Below the pieces are notes generated by a model. The model was given only the letters and a program-made list of their open reading frames with translations. It ran no database searches and had not been told where the DNA came from. A DNA stretch of 64,000 nt, from positions 122,002 through 186,001 of the forward strand of contig VXCM01001267.1 of the NCBI GenBank assembly GCA_014773175.1, in the 5' to 3' direction. The translations under genes were made by a program, and so were the position numbers. The stretch is from Lucifuga dentata (Eukaryota > Chordata > Actinopteri > Ophidiiformes > Bythitidae). How positions within the stretch are numbered: position 1 is the stretch's first letter; every line of letters starts with the position of its first letter. Shown here piece after piece: positions 40,789-53,754 of this stretch.

Positions 40789-41584
40789 TTGGTTTGTATT
40801 TTGATTTTAACATTTAATTCAGTATTTCCTGTGAAGTGACACCAGAATTTAATTAAGATCTGAATAATACTGTACTATCTGTATTCATTGCATTGCTATT
40901 GTACTTACCAATTTGACACCATTGCATGTTTTTCACTTTTACTTCCTGTGTGTGTAGTAAGCTGCTCTGCAAAGTTCACAAATGCACTCCCAGGTAGATA
41001 TGTCAGTAGACAGATATATAGAAAATAAACACCTGAAAGAGGAGTATAATTCATCATAGTTTCTCTAGTGGCTGAGTGAGTCTGCTATCCTCTGCTTTGA
41101 CAGTGCAGGATTTGCTCTCTTGTGCAGGGGCTTGAGATAAGCCTGTGTCAATCCATCCAGCTGTATGTCGGGGTCAGATTTTATCTTCCCCAGTTCTTCA
41201 GATTTACATGTATTTGTGTGTGTGTATGTGTGTAGACAAGTGTGTGTTTGGCCTCCTACATTGCAAGGTTGAAGGCACAGAAACCCATGCTCTCAATTAA
41301 GCAGCTAACAAATGAACACAAACACAGGATGAAAGAACATGTTTTCAATTTGAAATTGTCATTATATTTATCATAGGGAGCTGATTTAATGACTTTGTAC
41401 TTAATGAGAGGAGAAAATGATTTCTTGCTGTTGCACCACTAGTTCCTCATTCACAATGCACAATTTTAACATGAAAATAACAAATGGATCATTTTCTCTG
41501 GTTAGAGAGTTAAATTTATATGTTGTCCAAACTTCTGATAAAAATTCTCAAATTTTGTGCCCACATCTAACTACAATGAGAAGG

Positions 41585-41985
41585 AGAATGGACAGACATG
41601 TTCCCATTAGACATGCCTACAGTAGAAAGACACATCCACAAAAGAGAATAGACATGCTCACATCAACAGAGGTATTGGCCTACCATGGGAAAGACACTTC
41701 ACTAATGGACAGACCAGCCCACACTAGGTCACATGAGAGACACGCCCTTCTGAAAGAGGAGAAACATGCCTACAATGGACAGGAGAGACACACCCACAAA
41801 GGAGACAGACATGCCTACACTGGCAAAGACGCCCTATTGAGGGAGAAGAAACATGCCTACAATGCACAGGTGAGACACACCCACGATGGGAGACATGTCT
41901 ACAATTGACAGACAGGCCCACATTGGCCCACAATGAAAGAGACATGCCCCCATGAGAGGGAGGACAGACATGCAGCCATGTCCAA
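41585..41985. repeat. Degenerate minisatellite, about 87-bp higher-order unit
   Basis: ACATGCCTACAATG and GAGACACACCCAC recur in order. The clearest units start at 41764 and 41851, giving an 87-bp period, with shorter related blocks (GACATG...CCCAC) on both sides. Because 87 is a multiple of three, one frame stays open through the array and predicts a His-rich 29-residue repeat (EKHAYN.Q.RHTH). Codon use and the lack of a gene context argue against real coding. Confidence 0.65.
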
Positions 41986-42229
41986 GCCCAATCATAATTT
42001 GAACTCCAGTCACATTAAGTGGGACTTGAAATCAAAAATTTCATAATTTGATCTGTTACCAATTAACTAAGTTGTGGTAACTAAGTTCAAACTAGTAGGA
42101 GTTGAAGCAATTACTATTATTGTGTCATTAAAATTAAGTTGGCAATTCTAAAAGCATAACAAAATTAAGGACTTTGAATTTTTATTCTGCAGCCATACAT
42201 TTATTTAAGTGATGGGTACAGCTGCACAA

Positions 42230-42230
<1 letters not shown>

Positions 42231-42303
<73 letters not shown>
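42231..42303. repeat. (ATT)n trinucleotide microsatellite
   Basis: An uninterrupted TTA/ATT tract of about 24 units in the fam20c upstream intergenic DNA. Confidence 0.95.
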
Positions 42304-42304
<1 letters not shown>

Positions 42305-43039
42305 TTTACAGTGCATTATGACTCTCTGGAGTGGAACAGAATCATGTGTATGAGTGAGCTCATTGGTAACCTGGGTTGTGGTGATAATATGCTCTCATAT
42401 TAGTTTTCAGGATGTCAAAGTGTGATGCTTCAGAGGGAGATCATGGGCTGTAGCTCCTCCGGCAGAGCTGAAGGTGGATCACTGCTCATCCAAACAAAAG
42501 TAATGTGCATGAGTGAATAATGATGATACATTTAGTAATATGTCACATCCAATAATGCTTGTTTTGGAAAGTGCCTTTAGCTTGCCAAACAAAAGTCTTA
42601 GAATCACACTATTTCTGCCTCGATGTACAGTGGAAGTAAATTCTATACATGGAATAAAATGATGAATTGCTCCCAGTGGCCAATAAACAAATCAATGCAA
42701 AATCAATGGCCTTGTGGGATGCAGAAAATAATGGACCAATTAATCAGCCCAATATACAGTGTGCATGGGTCCTAGGTGGGCATGGGTGTAATTAAAGGTC
42801 ATTTGGGTCATATAAGGTATCAGTGGCAATTTCAAGGCTCATGAGCCAGATGAGCTAAAATACTGCAGTGCTTTGTATATTCTACTAATTTATAAGGAAG
42901 CATAAAATCCACTATAGTTTAAAGAAACTAATCAACATACTGTTGATTTTGCAATTCTCAGATCCCTACAGTTGTGAGGCTAAAATGGAAACTTTGTCTT
43001 GAGGCTGATGATAAAAATCAAAAGGGTTTATCCCCTTGG

Positions 43040-43395
43040 GAGCACGAATGTGCTCAGCATTTTTTATGCCACCTTCTGGCATTAAATTTTGATGTCTGAA
43101 GTAGAAACTTTGACCTGATGGTACATTAGAGGAAAGGTCACAGAGATCACGTTACAAAAACATTACAGTCTATCCTCTGGGGAAAATGAATATTCATGTC
43201 AAATTTAATGGACTCTAACCATTAGTTTCAGCTACCTTTTCATGGATGAAAGTGTTGGTCAAGAAATTTTGACCTGACAGTGTGACCAAAATAATTTCCC
43301 TGAATTTTCAAACCAAATTCCATGACAATCTGATTTGTATTTGTTGAGCTGTTGCTCTAGATAGAAATGCTGGACGGACCAATCAACTGCCTGAC
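43040..43395. repeat. Degenerate teleost interspersed repeat (TTGACCTGATGGT family)
   Basis: TTTGACCTGATGGTACATTA, GAGGAAAGGTCACAGAGATC and TTCCATGACAATCTGATTTG, then GTTGAGCTGTTGCTCTAG and GCTGGACGGACC, follow the layout of a repeat common in fish genomes. A second partial unit (TTTTGACCTGACAGTGTGACC) near 43266 suggests an internal duplication. I do not assign the family. Confidence 0.55.
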
Positions 43396-43838
43396 TCACC
43401 CAATGATATCAAAAATTGTCCTTGGAACACTGTATTCAGCCTCCCATTCCAATAAGATAAGCTGGACTCATTTTACCTCCATTGCCAGGTTAGAATGACA
43501 AGTCGAGGGTCACAAAATGACCAGTCAAGAGACCCTGGTTTGATGATTTGACAATCCTGGTCACTGGTTCAATTATACTTGCAGGATCTGTCTGAGTATC
43601 CACTAGCCCTCACTTCCTCTTCCTCACAGTTCTGGCTGACTTAACAGGCTGTTTGTTACACAACACTGTGGCATGGCTCTAGTCCCACTGCTGTGTCCTC
43701 ATGGGCCACATCCTGTTACTGCTCTGCTCCCACTTGCTTGTTGACATATAAGTCACTGCAGGGCGTTGGCTATGCTTCCAAACATACAGAGACAGACATA
43801 AAAAGACATGGCAGACACACAAGTATAACTCAGGAAAA

Positions 43839-43839
43839 C

Positions 43840-43900
<61 letters not shown>

Positions 43901-43917
43901 NCACACACACACACACA
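43839..43917. repeat. (CA)n microsatellite with N at 43901
   Basis: A CA tract whose length is unresolved at the N. Confidence 0.95.
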
Positions 43918-46494
43918 GAGCTCAGCTTGTCAAATAACCCACAGGCAGACATTTCTTTTCTCATTACAGTGCCAGCATGTGTGATGGTGGCTCTCCTGCT
44001 TGTGGGAATACGTTTTGTTTGGCCATGACTCTTCATCCTGAAGCCCATAATTAGGCAGCACCGGATGCTGATGCTGCCCAGGAAGGATGAGGTTAAGGAG
44101 TGGGAGCGAGTGGCCTGTTTACTCTGCGTTTTTCACAAGCACAATGAGGAGTGTTGGAGCTTAATTATAGGAGTGACACCCCCGGTGAACCTTGATGACA
44201 CATTTCCTGTGATTAGAGGAGTCATCAGTATTGATTGTAAGAGGAGAAGAAAAGTCATGTTTAATTGCATTAGAATAATTGCCTATTGATACTTGAGGTG
44301 AGGCCTTTCTGTCATGATGAGACGGTGTGTTAGCAGCATCAGAGCAACTTATTTACGCAACTGTGCTCTAACAATTTTTTTTTTATTGTGCAATACCAAG
44401 TAAAGTTGAGTAAACTCTCACTCCTGATTGGCCACCAAAGTGTTTGCTGACATTTGCCAGTACATTATTTACAGATGGCTAATGTATAAAATCAAATAAT
44501 TTGCCTCCTCCTGGTTTAATAAAAACCCTTTCCCTTTTGCTCTGAGCTTTAAATAATCCCTCCCTTTGTCTCCATTTTACAACATCTATTCATCTCTTTT
44601 TCTCGTCTCACTCATTCCTTTTCTATGCATCAGGTTAGGTTCCTTCAGGTTTTCCAATACCAGCCAATTATACTTGAGTGTGAGTCTGATCGATGTACTT
44701 TCTAGTGACCTTTGGGTCACCCTGGGAAACTGTCGATAGGTATTTGAGTTTGTGATGTCAGGGCTGGCTCTGCAGCTCCCCTTGCACCATCAGTGCATCG
44801 ATCCACTACTTTCCTCTTGAGAAATATAAACAAAATCTTATGCTAACTTGTACAATATATATGTTCTGCTGACTCTGCTGTTGCTCGCAAATTTATCATC
44901 CTACCTGTAATCAGTTTTGCACTGACCAACCGAATCACTACCTCCTACTTGAAGAAAAATAGAGGACACTGATGAAAAACAATAAAACATATATTATCTC
45001 TTGGGACACCTTACTATAGAAGACCAATAAACAACATTAATATATAATTCATCAGAAATAATAGAGAGGGCAGCTTTGGGGAACTTGCAGAAAGAGCCAC
45101 AGTTACTCATGTGGTTTTTCTTATAGCATCTGTGCTGTCAACGGTGTCCAACAATGTGTCCCTGCTGTTTCACTCCTTCCCTCCTACACTACTTGCATTC
45201 TCATCTGTCACTGGTTGCGTGTCTGGTGAGCCCAGACAGCTTTGATCTCCGGCCAGGGACAGTGGCAGGCAAGGCCTCAGAAAGTTACCCTGCTCCCAGG
45301 TCACTGTGGTCTGAAAGCCAACATGGGATCATAGGGTAAATAAATGGTTTTAGTGAGAGGGCAGCCCAGGGCACCCGTCTCATAAAGGGTGTGTGTGTAT
45401 TTGTATGTGTGTGTACCAAGAGGCCTTAAAAGTTTGGAAAGGCCCATAGCATGCTGTCTCCATAGCTTTTGGGAAATGCGGACTCATTCGCGTCTGCACT
45501 GGGGACAAATGTTTGTGTCATATGTTATAATGAAATATTTATAATTTCAGACACTTTTCAGGCCTGGCATAGTGTGTGTGTGATGGAAGGGCTGAGATCT
45601 GTCTAACCAACTAAATCAATATTGCTTTCAGCACTGGCACTGACTGAAGTTATTGTATTAAACTGTCCTATGTGTATATTTTTGTTGATATGTTACAGTG
45701 TTAACAGACAAAATGAGCCTGATATCATCAAATTAACATTCAATGCAAAGACAATGATTTGATATAGTCAGCTTAATTATGACACTGTCAATTTAAGGAC
45801 TTGCTTTTTGCACTCCTACATACAATTATACAGTTATATATATTTATTTGATCATGATCAATGCATTCCGGGAGTTATTTTGGGATTAACTGTTTTAATA
45901 ATGATACTTTGGCCTAAATTGTTTTGGGGCAATGGCCACTAACTTACAGCCTGAAATCAGGCAAACATTTCGGTTCCTAACAAACAACATTCCACATTTG
46001 TGTCTGAACTAGGCTTGTCTGCTTTTGTTTTCTTTTCTTTCTTTCTTTTTTTTTTTTTAAAAAAGCTGTTGTTACTGAGTATTGCATTGTATTAATTGTA
46101 TGTAGTGTCTTTTGTTTTTCTGTCAGAGTGTTAGTTGAGATCCCACATGTCACTGGGAGGGATCATTAAGTTATTGTTTCCTGAACCTGTAACTCATTTT
46201 GTAGTGCCATCCTAGTTTCCTCTACATCTTTTAATGGCTTATGTTGTGTTTATATAAATAAGGTGATAATTAGTGTGCTGATCAAATGCTTAAGTGGACA
46301 TAATGCTCTGTTTTTGTGACATAGTTTTGCAACAATACAATGGCATTTGCATTTTTTTTTCCCCTCCATTACCGAGGCTCATTTGGCATTTTGGTGACTC
46401 ACTATGAGCCACATTGTGAGGAGAGGACATTAGGATGTGTCAGGGATAAATGGGAATTGCACACTTTTGTCTGTCTTCTGGGACACATGACAAA

Positions 46495-46558
46495 AGCACA
46501 TGGTGCAAACAACGGTGGGGGGNCACAGCACATGGTGCAAACAATGTGGGGAGGGGGG
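46495..46558. repeat. Short imperfect direct repeat around N at 46523
   Basis: AGCACATGGTGCAAACAA occurs on both sides of the N, followed by related but different G-rich ends. Unlike the other joins it is imperfect, which suggests two haplotypes or a low-quality G-run at the contig ends. Confidence 0.6.
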
Positions 46559-48956
46559 AACAACTTAACCACGTTCTGTGTGCATGAACAGATCCTATTC
46601 AAACCAATTTTTGTGGTTCATGTATTGGCAAATTTGAATGAGTAGGAAGAAACAGCAGTTTTCTATACACGTGGCTGTGGTGTCAGTGAATGTCATTCAA
46701 TAAAACAATGTACAACTGTCTTATGCATAACCCTCTTCCAAACTGTTTCTTCAATTTAACACATCCTGTTTGGCTTTTGGCTGAATATTAGTAAATAATT
46801 TCCTACATTAATTTACAGTTCTCCAAGGACCTAAAGCAAAATGCTAAGCAAATGTATCTCCTTTGAAGTTAGTCCAAGAAAAATCACGACTGAGGCTCAT
46901 CAGGTATGCCTCCCAACACCTTGTGTCCCATGTGAGTCATGTGGCCCTGGCAGTGAAATAAAAGTAAATACTGTTTTGTTTTACCACTATGCACCTGCAA
47001 TTGTGATTTCTTTCATGCATCATTGATTCATGAAAATAGATTCCAAGATCATCTGGCTCAAGTTACAACCAAATTGCTTAGAAACCAGATTTTGTGCACA
47101 TGTATAAAATGTGAAAATGATGACACTTGTTAAAATAATACACACTGTATATAAAGTAATAATCATCATTTGATGGTACAAGTTGCAGTATTGTGGCATT
47201 ATAGTATTTTTTCTATGTAATTCAGTGTTACTCAATAATCTTAAAGCATAAACATTATTATTATGTTACCAAATATGATTGTAATCAATCTTTCATGCAG
47301 TCATCATTCTTGTAGTCAAGTATATCATATATTTCACTGTCTCATCAACTTGTAGTTGTCCAAACTACAATAATTTTGTTCATAAATTACTCCTGAATTT
47401 AAACTTTATATTCATACAGCAAAGTGCATTAAATGGGAGAAGGATGTAATGGATCTAGAAGGGAAATATACATCAGTGGTGAGATCTTTGCTTTGGGCTG
47501 CTATTTAGGGACTATGTACTATGTTAGTTATTCATCTGTCTTAATGAGATATTTTTTTTATTGTTTTCAGGTGTTACTGTTACATTTTAATTTGCCAAGA
47601 TATTTTTATCTGGCAAGCATGCAATTAGCACTAAGCACATTTTATAATTTATACTGTATTTCTACAAATAATTTAACAAATAACTTTCCAATGTTTCAGA
47701 TGTGTTTGAAACCTTATTTCTGTGTTTTGATACTATTCTACTGTATTTGTGATACACGTTGTTATTGGTCACTCAGCATGCAGTATGGTGAGACTTTTCC
47801 ATAAATGTGTTACTGTAAATGATTTTGTGTATATATTTTAATTAAAGGTCAAAATATGATAGCAGTAATGGCCAAAAGCCAGCACTGTAGGGAAATATGT
47901 TATCATCCACTGTGCCATATTATTTTGACATGATATATAGGCTGTTCATAATGTGTATACTTAATATTTCATACCAGTACTGCATATCATACATATTTTA
48001 TGTGCAACAATGTAATGTGGAGTACCTCAAGAGTAGCTTGCTGACAAAGTGGGAAATGCCTTCCATCCTCAAACTCTCCCCTGAGGTTGTCCTACATGTT
48101 CTGTATGTCACCCTAAATGGCCTCCATCACTAGCACCTTAGGGTGTTCTTATATTCTGTGTCCCATCTATCCTAAATTGTCCCTCTGGCACAAAGCTGAG
48201 TAAGCTGTCCTCATGCTACTGCAGTCCACTTGGAGTAAATATAACAGGCTGGACAATGACTCATAGTGAAAGAGAATGTGTTTACTGTATGTTCACTCTG
48301 AAAATAGCAACTCAGATGTTTAAACGGATTGGCACGATCACAAGTGTATTTCATAGCATTCCACACATTCTCTTAACAAAGATGCAAACACAATATAGAA
48401 AGAGAGGAAAAAAGAGGAACTTTTCTATCTATGTGAGTGTTTGCTCACCTCATCCTCATTGTTAATTCACACTACACTTCATTTGTGCTGGAAGGCACAG
48501 AAAAATGTTTTGCTTTTTGAGCACAAAGTCTTTGATGAATCATATTAGCATCTATAGATTCATTGAGGAACTTGATTATAGCTTTTAAAGTCTGCAGCTG
48601 GTCATTATGATAATCCAAAAGCTTTCTGAGTGAACTTGTATAAGCCTGCCACAAAATGAATAGTTTTTCATGATGTAAGGGAGTAAGGCAAATGTAAACT
48701 ACAGTAAGAGTTTTTGAGCTAGAAAAGTCTTTGCTTTGTTGAGCTTATTGAGACTCAAAACAGCAGTCACCTCTGCCAGAGTGAGAGTACCGACAACAAA
48801 CCAGAGGAGTTAATCATTAACTGTATGAGCACTGAGGTAAAGGAGCCGCTGAGCTGATAGCAGAGATGGCTAAGCTCAATGACATGACTGGATTAATACA
48901 TGATATGCTTCAGTGAGTACACAGCCAGGAAAACACACCACACCACTGACTGTGGC

Positions 48957-48994
48957 AAAAAAAAAAAAAAAAAAANAAAAAAAAAAAAAAAAAA
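48957..48994. repeat. Poly-A with N at 48976
   Basis: A homopolymer directly left of the hAT-like element. Its end lies 12 bp from the left target duplication. Confidence 0.93.
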
Positions 48995-49013
48995 GAAAGA
49001 AATTTCTCCAAAG

Positions 49014-49383
49014 CAAGGGCGTCACTTTGTGTTGAAAAGTGGTGGGGACATAAGGGCTCAGATGGAAAACAAAAATTTAAATGGTCTTCAACATATGCAA
49101 TTTTAGAGAATATAATGGGGGATGACGTCAGAGTAGATAACGAAGGAAAATAATAGCAGGATAATAAGGGAAAAAAATGCATAATGGTGTATCAAAAGAG
49201 CATATAGGCTACTAGGCTACTTCTCAAAATGTTGTCATTTGTTAAGTTAACATTTCTTGGTGCAATTTTTTTTCTGAACATTTTTAACAAATTATGCTTT
49301 TAAAAACTGACGAGGACAAAATTGGCCATTTAAAAAAGTAGGGGGACATGTCCCCAGTGTCCCCAGTGTAAATGACACCTATG
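49014..49383. mobile_element. Short non-autonomous hAT-like DNA element (370 bp)
   Basis: An 8-bp direct duplication CTCCAAAG lies at 49006-49013 and 49384-49391, exactly bracketing the element. The termini are imperfect inverted repeats: CAAGGGCGTCACTTTGTG at the left, and CATAGGTGTCATTTACAC as the reverse complement of the right end. Both ends carry a subterminal GGGGACAT. An 8-bp target duplication with CA-starting ends is typical of hAT elements, and no transposase is encoded. A second partial copy lies at 164-326, which shows that the sequence is dispersed. P-type elements also make 8-bp duplications and are the main alternative. Confidence 0.82.
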
Positions 49384-50003
49384 CTCCAAAGTAATTTTTG
49401 ACTTGACCACAGGTGACAACAAACTGTAAACCAGTATAAAATAAGTCTATAATGAGGATTTATGTGGGCCACATGCCTCATACATACACAAACAGAAGTA
49501 GCACAAAAAATGTATTTTATACCATGTAAGGTAATACATTATTATTATTATGTAATTACATAAAGTAGTTATTATGTTTGAGTGTTTTTTTGTTTTATTC
49601 TACTTTACCCTGTTACTCTCCACTTTACACCTTTCGGTGATGCTGCACATTCACTTTGTCTTTGGCCTGTTACAGTAACTTAATATAGTCCAGTACAGGC
49701 AGAACAAGGTCGAACACGCACCAAAGATATGTCTTCACCCCAGGCTAATTTCTTTAATTTTTAAACAAGATGTGCATGACAGAGAAATTAATTTTCTGCA
49801 TAAACAAGTTACAATTTGTTTCCCGGGGTTGTTTGGCTAGCTTTTTGTTGGAGGCCGAGCATGATTAATAATCTTGTCATGCACCTTCTGTTGAGGGAAT
49901 TAATAAAAGTGAATGCACCTCTTAATGTGCAAAGTGTCATTAAGCATTTACAGTGAAAATGCTGAGAATGAGCACGAAAATGCGTTTATGAAAGAGCAGT
50001 AGG

Positions 50004-50006
<3 letters not shown>

Positions 50007-50054
<48 letters not shown>
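50007..50054. repeat. (TG)n microsatellite
   Basis: About 24 TG units in intergenic DNA. Confidence 0.95.
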
Positions 50055-50055
<1 letters not shown>

Positions 50056-51428
50056 TGGGGAGGAAGATGGAGAGCATTTATGTGGCATGTGTCACACATA
50101 TTTCAGGGCAAACACGTGTGCCTTTGCATTCTGTCCTTTAGAATGTCACAGACCACGTGTCCCTTGATGGCTGCAGGTAATGAGCGTATTAATATGTACA
50201 TAACCAGCCAGGTTAATGCCTGGCACTCCAATTTCTCTGCCCAGTCTCAGGTCTGGTTTCTCTCTATCAGGTGAGGAGAGAAAAATATCGCTCTGAATTA
50301 TTGAACAGATATATGATTGACAGGCTAGCTGATGAAACTGAAGCAGAAGGAAACAGAAAAGGAAGAAGTATTTGTGATAACTGACTAAGGGGTTGATACT
50401 AAAAAATACTGACAAAATATGGCTACAAGGGTTGTGTTAGGGGAAACAAAAGAGCTGAAATTGCTCGTCAGCACTCTATTCTCTCCATTTTTTTAATCTT
50501 CAAAAGTTATTCCTGGCAGTCCATCATCAGAAATGAAGTCTAAATGTCATAACTTTGATTTGCTGATCTCATAATTCTTGTTTCTTCCTCTGGTGTACTT
50601 GAAAGGCAAAGTGTGAATTTATTCAAAGCAGACAGAACAACAAAGCTTGTTGTCTTTATGGTAAATATTTTCCGATCAGCTAATTTCACACAAATTGGCT
50701 GATATTTGTCAGCCATAAATTTCTGAGAAAGTTTTCTAAAAGTCATTCCAAATGTCAGACAGATAAAACAGCTCCAAAGAGCTGTCTGTAATCAGGCTAA
50801 ATGGTGGGAGGAGGAGTGATTTTATGTCTATGCGTGTATGTGTGTTTTGCCCTATCTTGAGTCTCTCCTGCCCACAGTGTACCTGTGTATGTTCAGAAGC
50901 TGAGAGCCAAACATGCTATATATCTGTCAAAACTGCTTTCATATCTGACATCAGTGAAACAATAACTTTGATCACTTTGAATCTCTCCAAGGATGTGAAA
51001 CGCATAATGAAACACTGATTATCCACTTGTGTCACATCAATACTGTGATTTTCTAATAATCATGTCGCAGGGCATTTCTTCTACATTGTATATTTATTTA
51101 GAGAGGACACTGGAAAAGGTAACACAAATAAAACCATTAAATTAGGCAACATGCACAAATAAAAATGAAAGGTAAGAGTCAACTCAAAAATGCAGTCAGA
51201 TCAATCTTAAAAACTTCAAGATTCCGTCACTTGATTTAGCAACATATGCTAAACTAAATTAAATTAAATTAAACTAAATTAAGGACTAAATTCAGGATTC
51301 TGATGCTTTTGCAGTGTAAGAAAAAAAACTTAGAGCCATCTCTCCAGAGATGTGACCCAGAGACCAAATGTGAATGGGGTACATGTAGGACAGACTCAAT
51401 ATGACCTCTGGACCCCTAAGAAGAGGCC

Positions 51429-51459
51429 AAAAAAAAAAAAAAANAAAAAAAAAAAAAAC
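51429..51459. repeat. Poly-A with N at 51444
   Basis: A homopolymer followed by CAAA units. Confidence 0.93.
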
Positions 51460-51645
51460 AAACAAACAAAAACAAAAAAACACATTACACATTTGTACTG
51501 AAAACTAAACATCTGTTTCTCTCACAGTGCTTTTTTCTGTAGTTACTTACCTGTACAAGAGTATGCACAAAGCTGTGGCAATGAATTCAGAATAAGAGGT
51601 ATGTTTCAGCACCTCTTGTTCTGAATTGAAACTTAACCAAACAAT

Positions 51646-51822
51646 GATATATATATATCTATCTATATATATATCTATCTATATATATATATCTATCTAT
51701 ATAGATATATATATATATATATCTATATATATATATATCTATATATATCTATCTATATATATAGATATATATATATATATATCTATATATATAGATAGAT
51801 ATATATAGATATATATATATAT
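51646..51822. repeat. (AT)n/(ATCT)n AT-rich simple repeat
   Basis: About 177 bp of mixed TATATA, TATCTA and TAGATA units. Blocks of both orientations can pair (TATCTATCTATA with TATAGATAGATA), so the tract could form hairpins or a cruciform. Confidence 0.9.
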
Positions 51823-53728
51823 TTACCAACATTGCTTGATTATGCAAACTGCTTCCACACTGTCTGTGGTGTTGAACATTACATGCAATAGCTAACGAAG
51901 TGCAACAGGGCCTATTTCAAGCATATTTATGTATAGCAGGTACAAGAGTTCTGTAAGATCTAATTATGCATCCACAACAACGTATATTAAGCCTGCAAGC
52001 TCTAAACAGAGAGCACATCTGATTATTAATTAAAAGCAATCAAAAAAAATTAAGTTCAACAATTGCCTCTCAGTGTAGACCTCAGAGTAACATAAATCAC
52101 TCCAAATTCCTTCAAGTTCAGCTTAAGCCATAAAACACAACACATATAGACAGTTTTCTGCATTACAGAACTCCAAATGTGGCCTTTCACTCCCGTCAGC
52201 ACTGATAAAGGTTCTCATTAGGAAATCAAAGTCCAGACTGTCCAAAATATCACCATGAGGCCAAGTTATATTTTCATGCCACCAGACTGCCCTCCATACG
52301 TAGACTGTGGAGCAGATCCACCAAGTACATTCACTTTGTCATAGCAACAACTACTGGCTATGGTTAAGAATAAAATGATTGACAACCTAGGTACAAATCT
52401 ACACTTCTCAGCAAGCGTTTACATCAGGATACATATTCGTGAATCTGAGTACACATTTGAAAATGTCACTTTATACATTCACAATTCTCAGTACAAATCC
52501 TACAGTGCTGCATCACATCGAGGTATGACATACTGTATGACAAATGCCATATTATTGACAATACTTCCAAATAACAGGCAATCTCTCTTATTTAGAAATT
52601 ATAATCCTGGTTTTATTTCCATAATTTATATACTATTAGGTTTACATATCATACATATCATAATAAAAAAAAAACATTTTAAGATCAATTTTAACACCAA
52701 TTTTAATATTGCCAGGCATGACTTCTGGTTGATATGTGCATGTTGCTTAAAACACCAAGTGCATGTGAATATTAATGGTCAAAATGCATATGTAAAATAC
52801 AAGTAATTATACCATCTCTTTATAAATGTTACATTTCTAAGCAGTAACATGTAATGCCTCCAGCTCTGACCTTTCAGGAACCTCTTCTCCAGCACACATA
52901 TTTTACACTTCAAAGTAGCCACTTAAATTATTCCAATTAGGCCTGCAGCACTGTTCTGTTTGTACCAATCTGCTGATGAAAGAACTTACTGCGCCTATCA
53001 TCCTCCCTCAAAAACCCATTGCAGTTGTAGATTACACATATTCATTGGATTGTTTAGGGAAAGATCTGTGTTCTTTGTCTTCTCAGTACAATATACTGGC
53101 TGTCTTTTGCATATTTAGAATTGGTAGATTCATTGTTTTAAAATGAATGGCTGTAGATAGACTCCTTATTAGTCAGTGAGTTTTTAACCACAATTACTTG
53201 AAGCACATCCAAAGATGGAGTATTGACGTGATCTATGGTTTACTCATGATGGATGTTAGTGATGCAAACGCAGTGTAACATGAATCCCATTGCTCTTAAA
53301 TGAAAAACACCAATGCGAGCAATGTGTGATGAAGCACAGTAGGATTTATATTTATGCCACCAAACACACAGTAAAAGAAAAGGCCAGATGAGAACTTATT
53401 GGAAGCATTTTACCCCTCATGGATTTTTAGACTACTCTATTGATTTTGTATGCATTGCACCATGCTGTCCATGCCAGCTGAGTATTTCTCTTCTCCACAC
53501 TACTGACTCTACCACATCCTGCACGATGAACGTTTCATCTGCTTTTGAAGCAGCACAACCATGGGAATTATACGGGGGAAAATAGCCGATAAAGGCTATT
53601 ATGTCCGCTGTAATATCCATTTCCCAAACAATAATGTCGGGGAAGGAGAAGTAATGAGAGCAAAGCAGTATTACCCCACCGTCTGCTCTCTTCTACCACT
53701 CTTTCTCTTCTCTCTGAGCTCATGTACT

Positions 53729-53754
53729 CTCTCTCTCTCTCTCTCGCTCTCTCG
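53729..53754. repeat. (CT)n microsatellite
   Basis: A short CT tract with CG interruptions in a pyrimidine-rich segment. Confidence 0.88.

Larger units (their letters stand above)
43396..48956. other. Intergenic DNA without recognisable genes
   Basis: Contains a long (CA)n tract, an imperfect repeat around N 46523 and otherwise unique AT-rich sequence. The block 44040-44360 stands out as non-repetitive and moderately GC-rich (see findings). Confidence 0.6.

Noticed and set aside
47433..47804. 123-codon hydrophobic open frame
   Set aside because: The T-rich composition explains the hydrophobic residues. No family resemblance or splice signals were seen.
52360..52806. 148-codon open frame on the + strand
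   Set aside because: It lies in AT-rich DNA, has Ile/Asn/Lys-heavy composition and no recognisable domain, splice context or neighbouring gene. It is most likely a chance frame.
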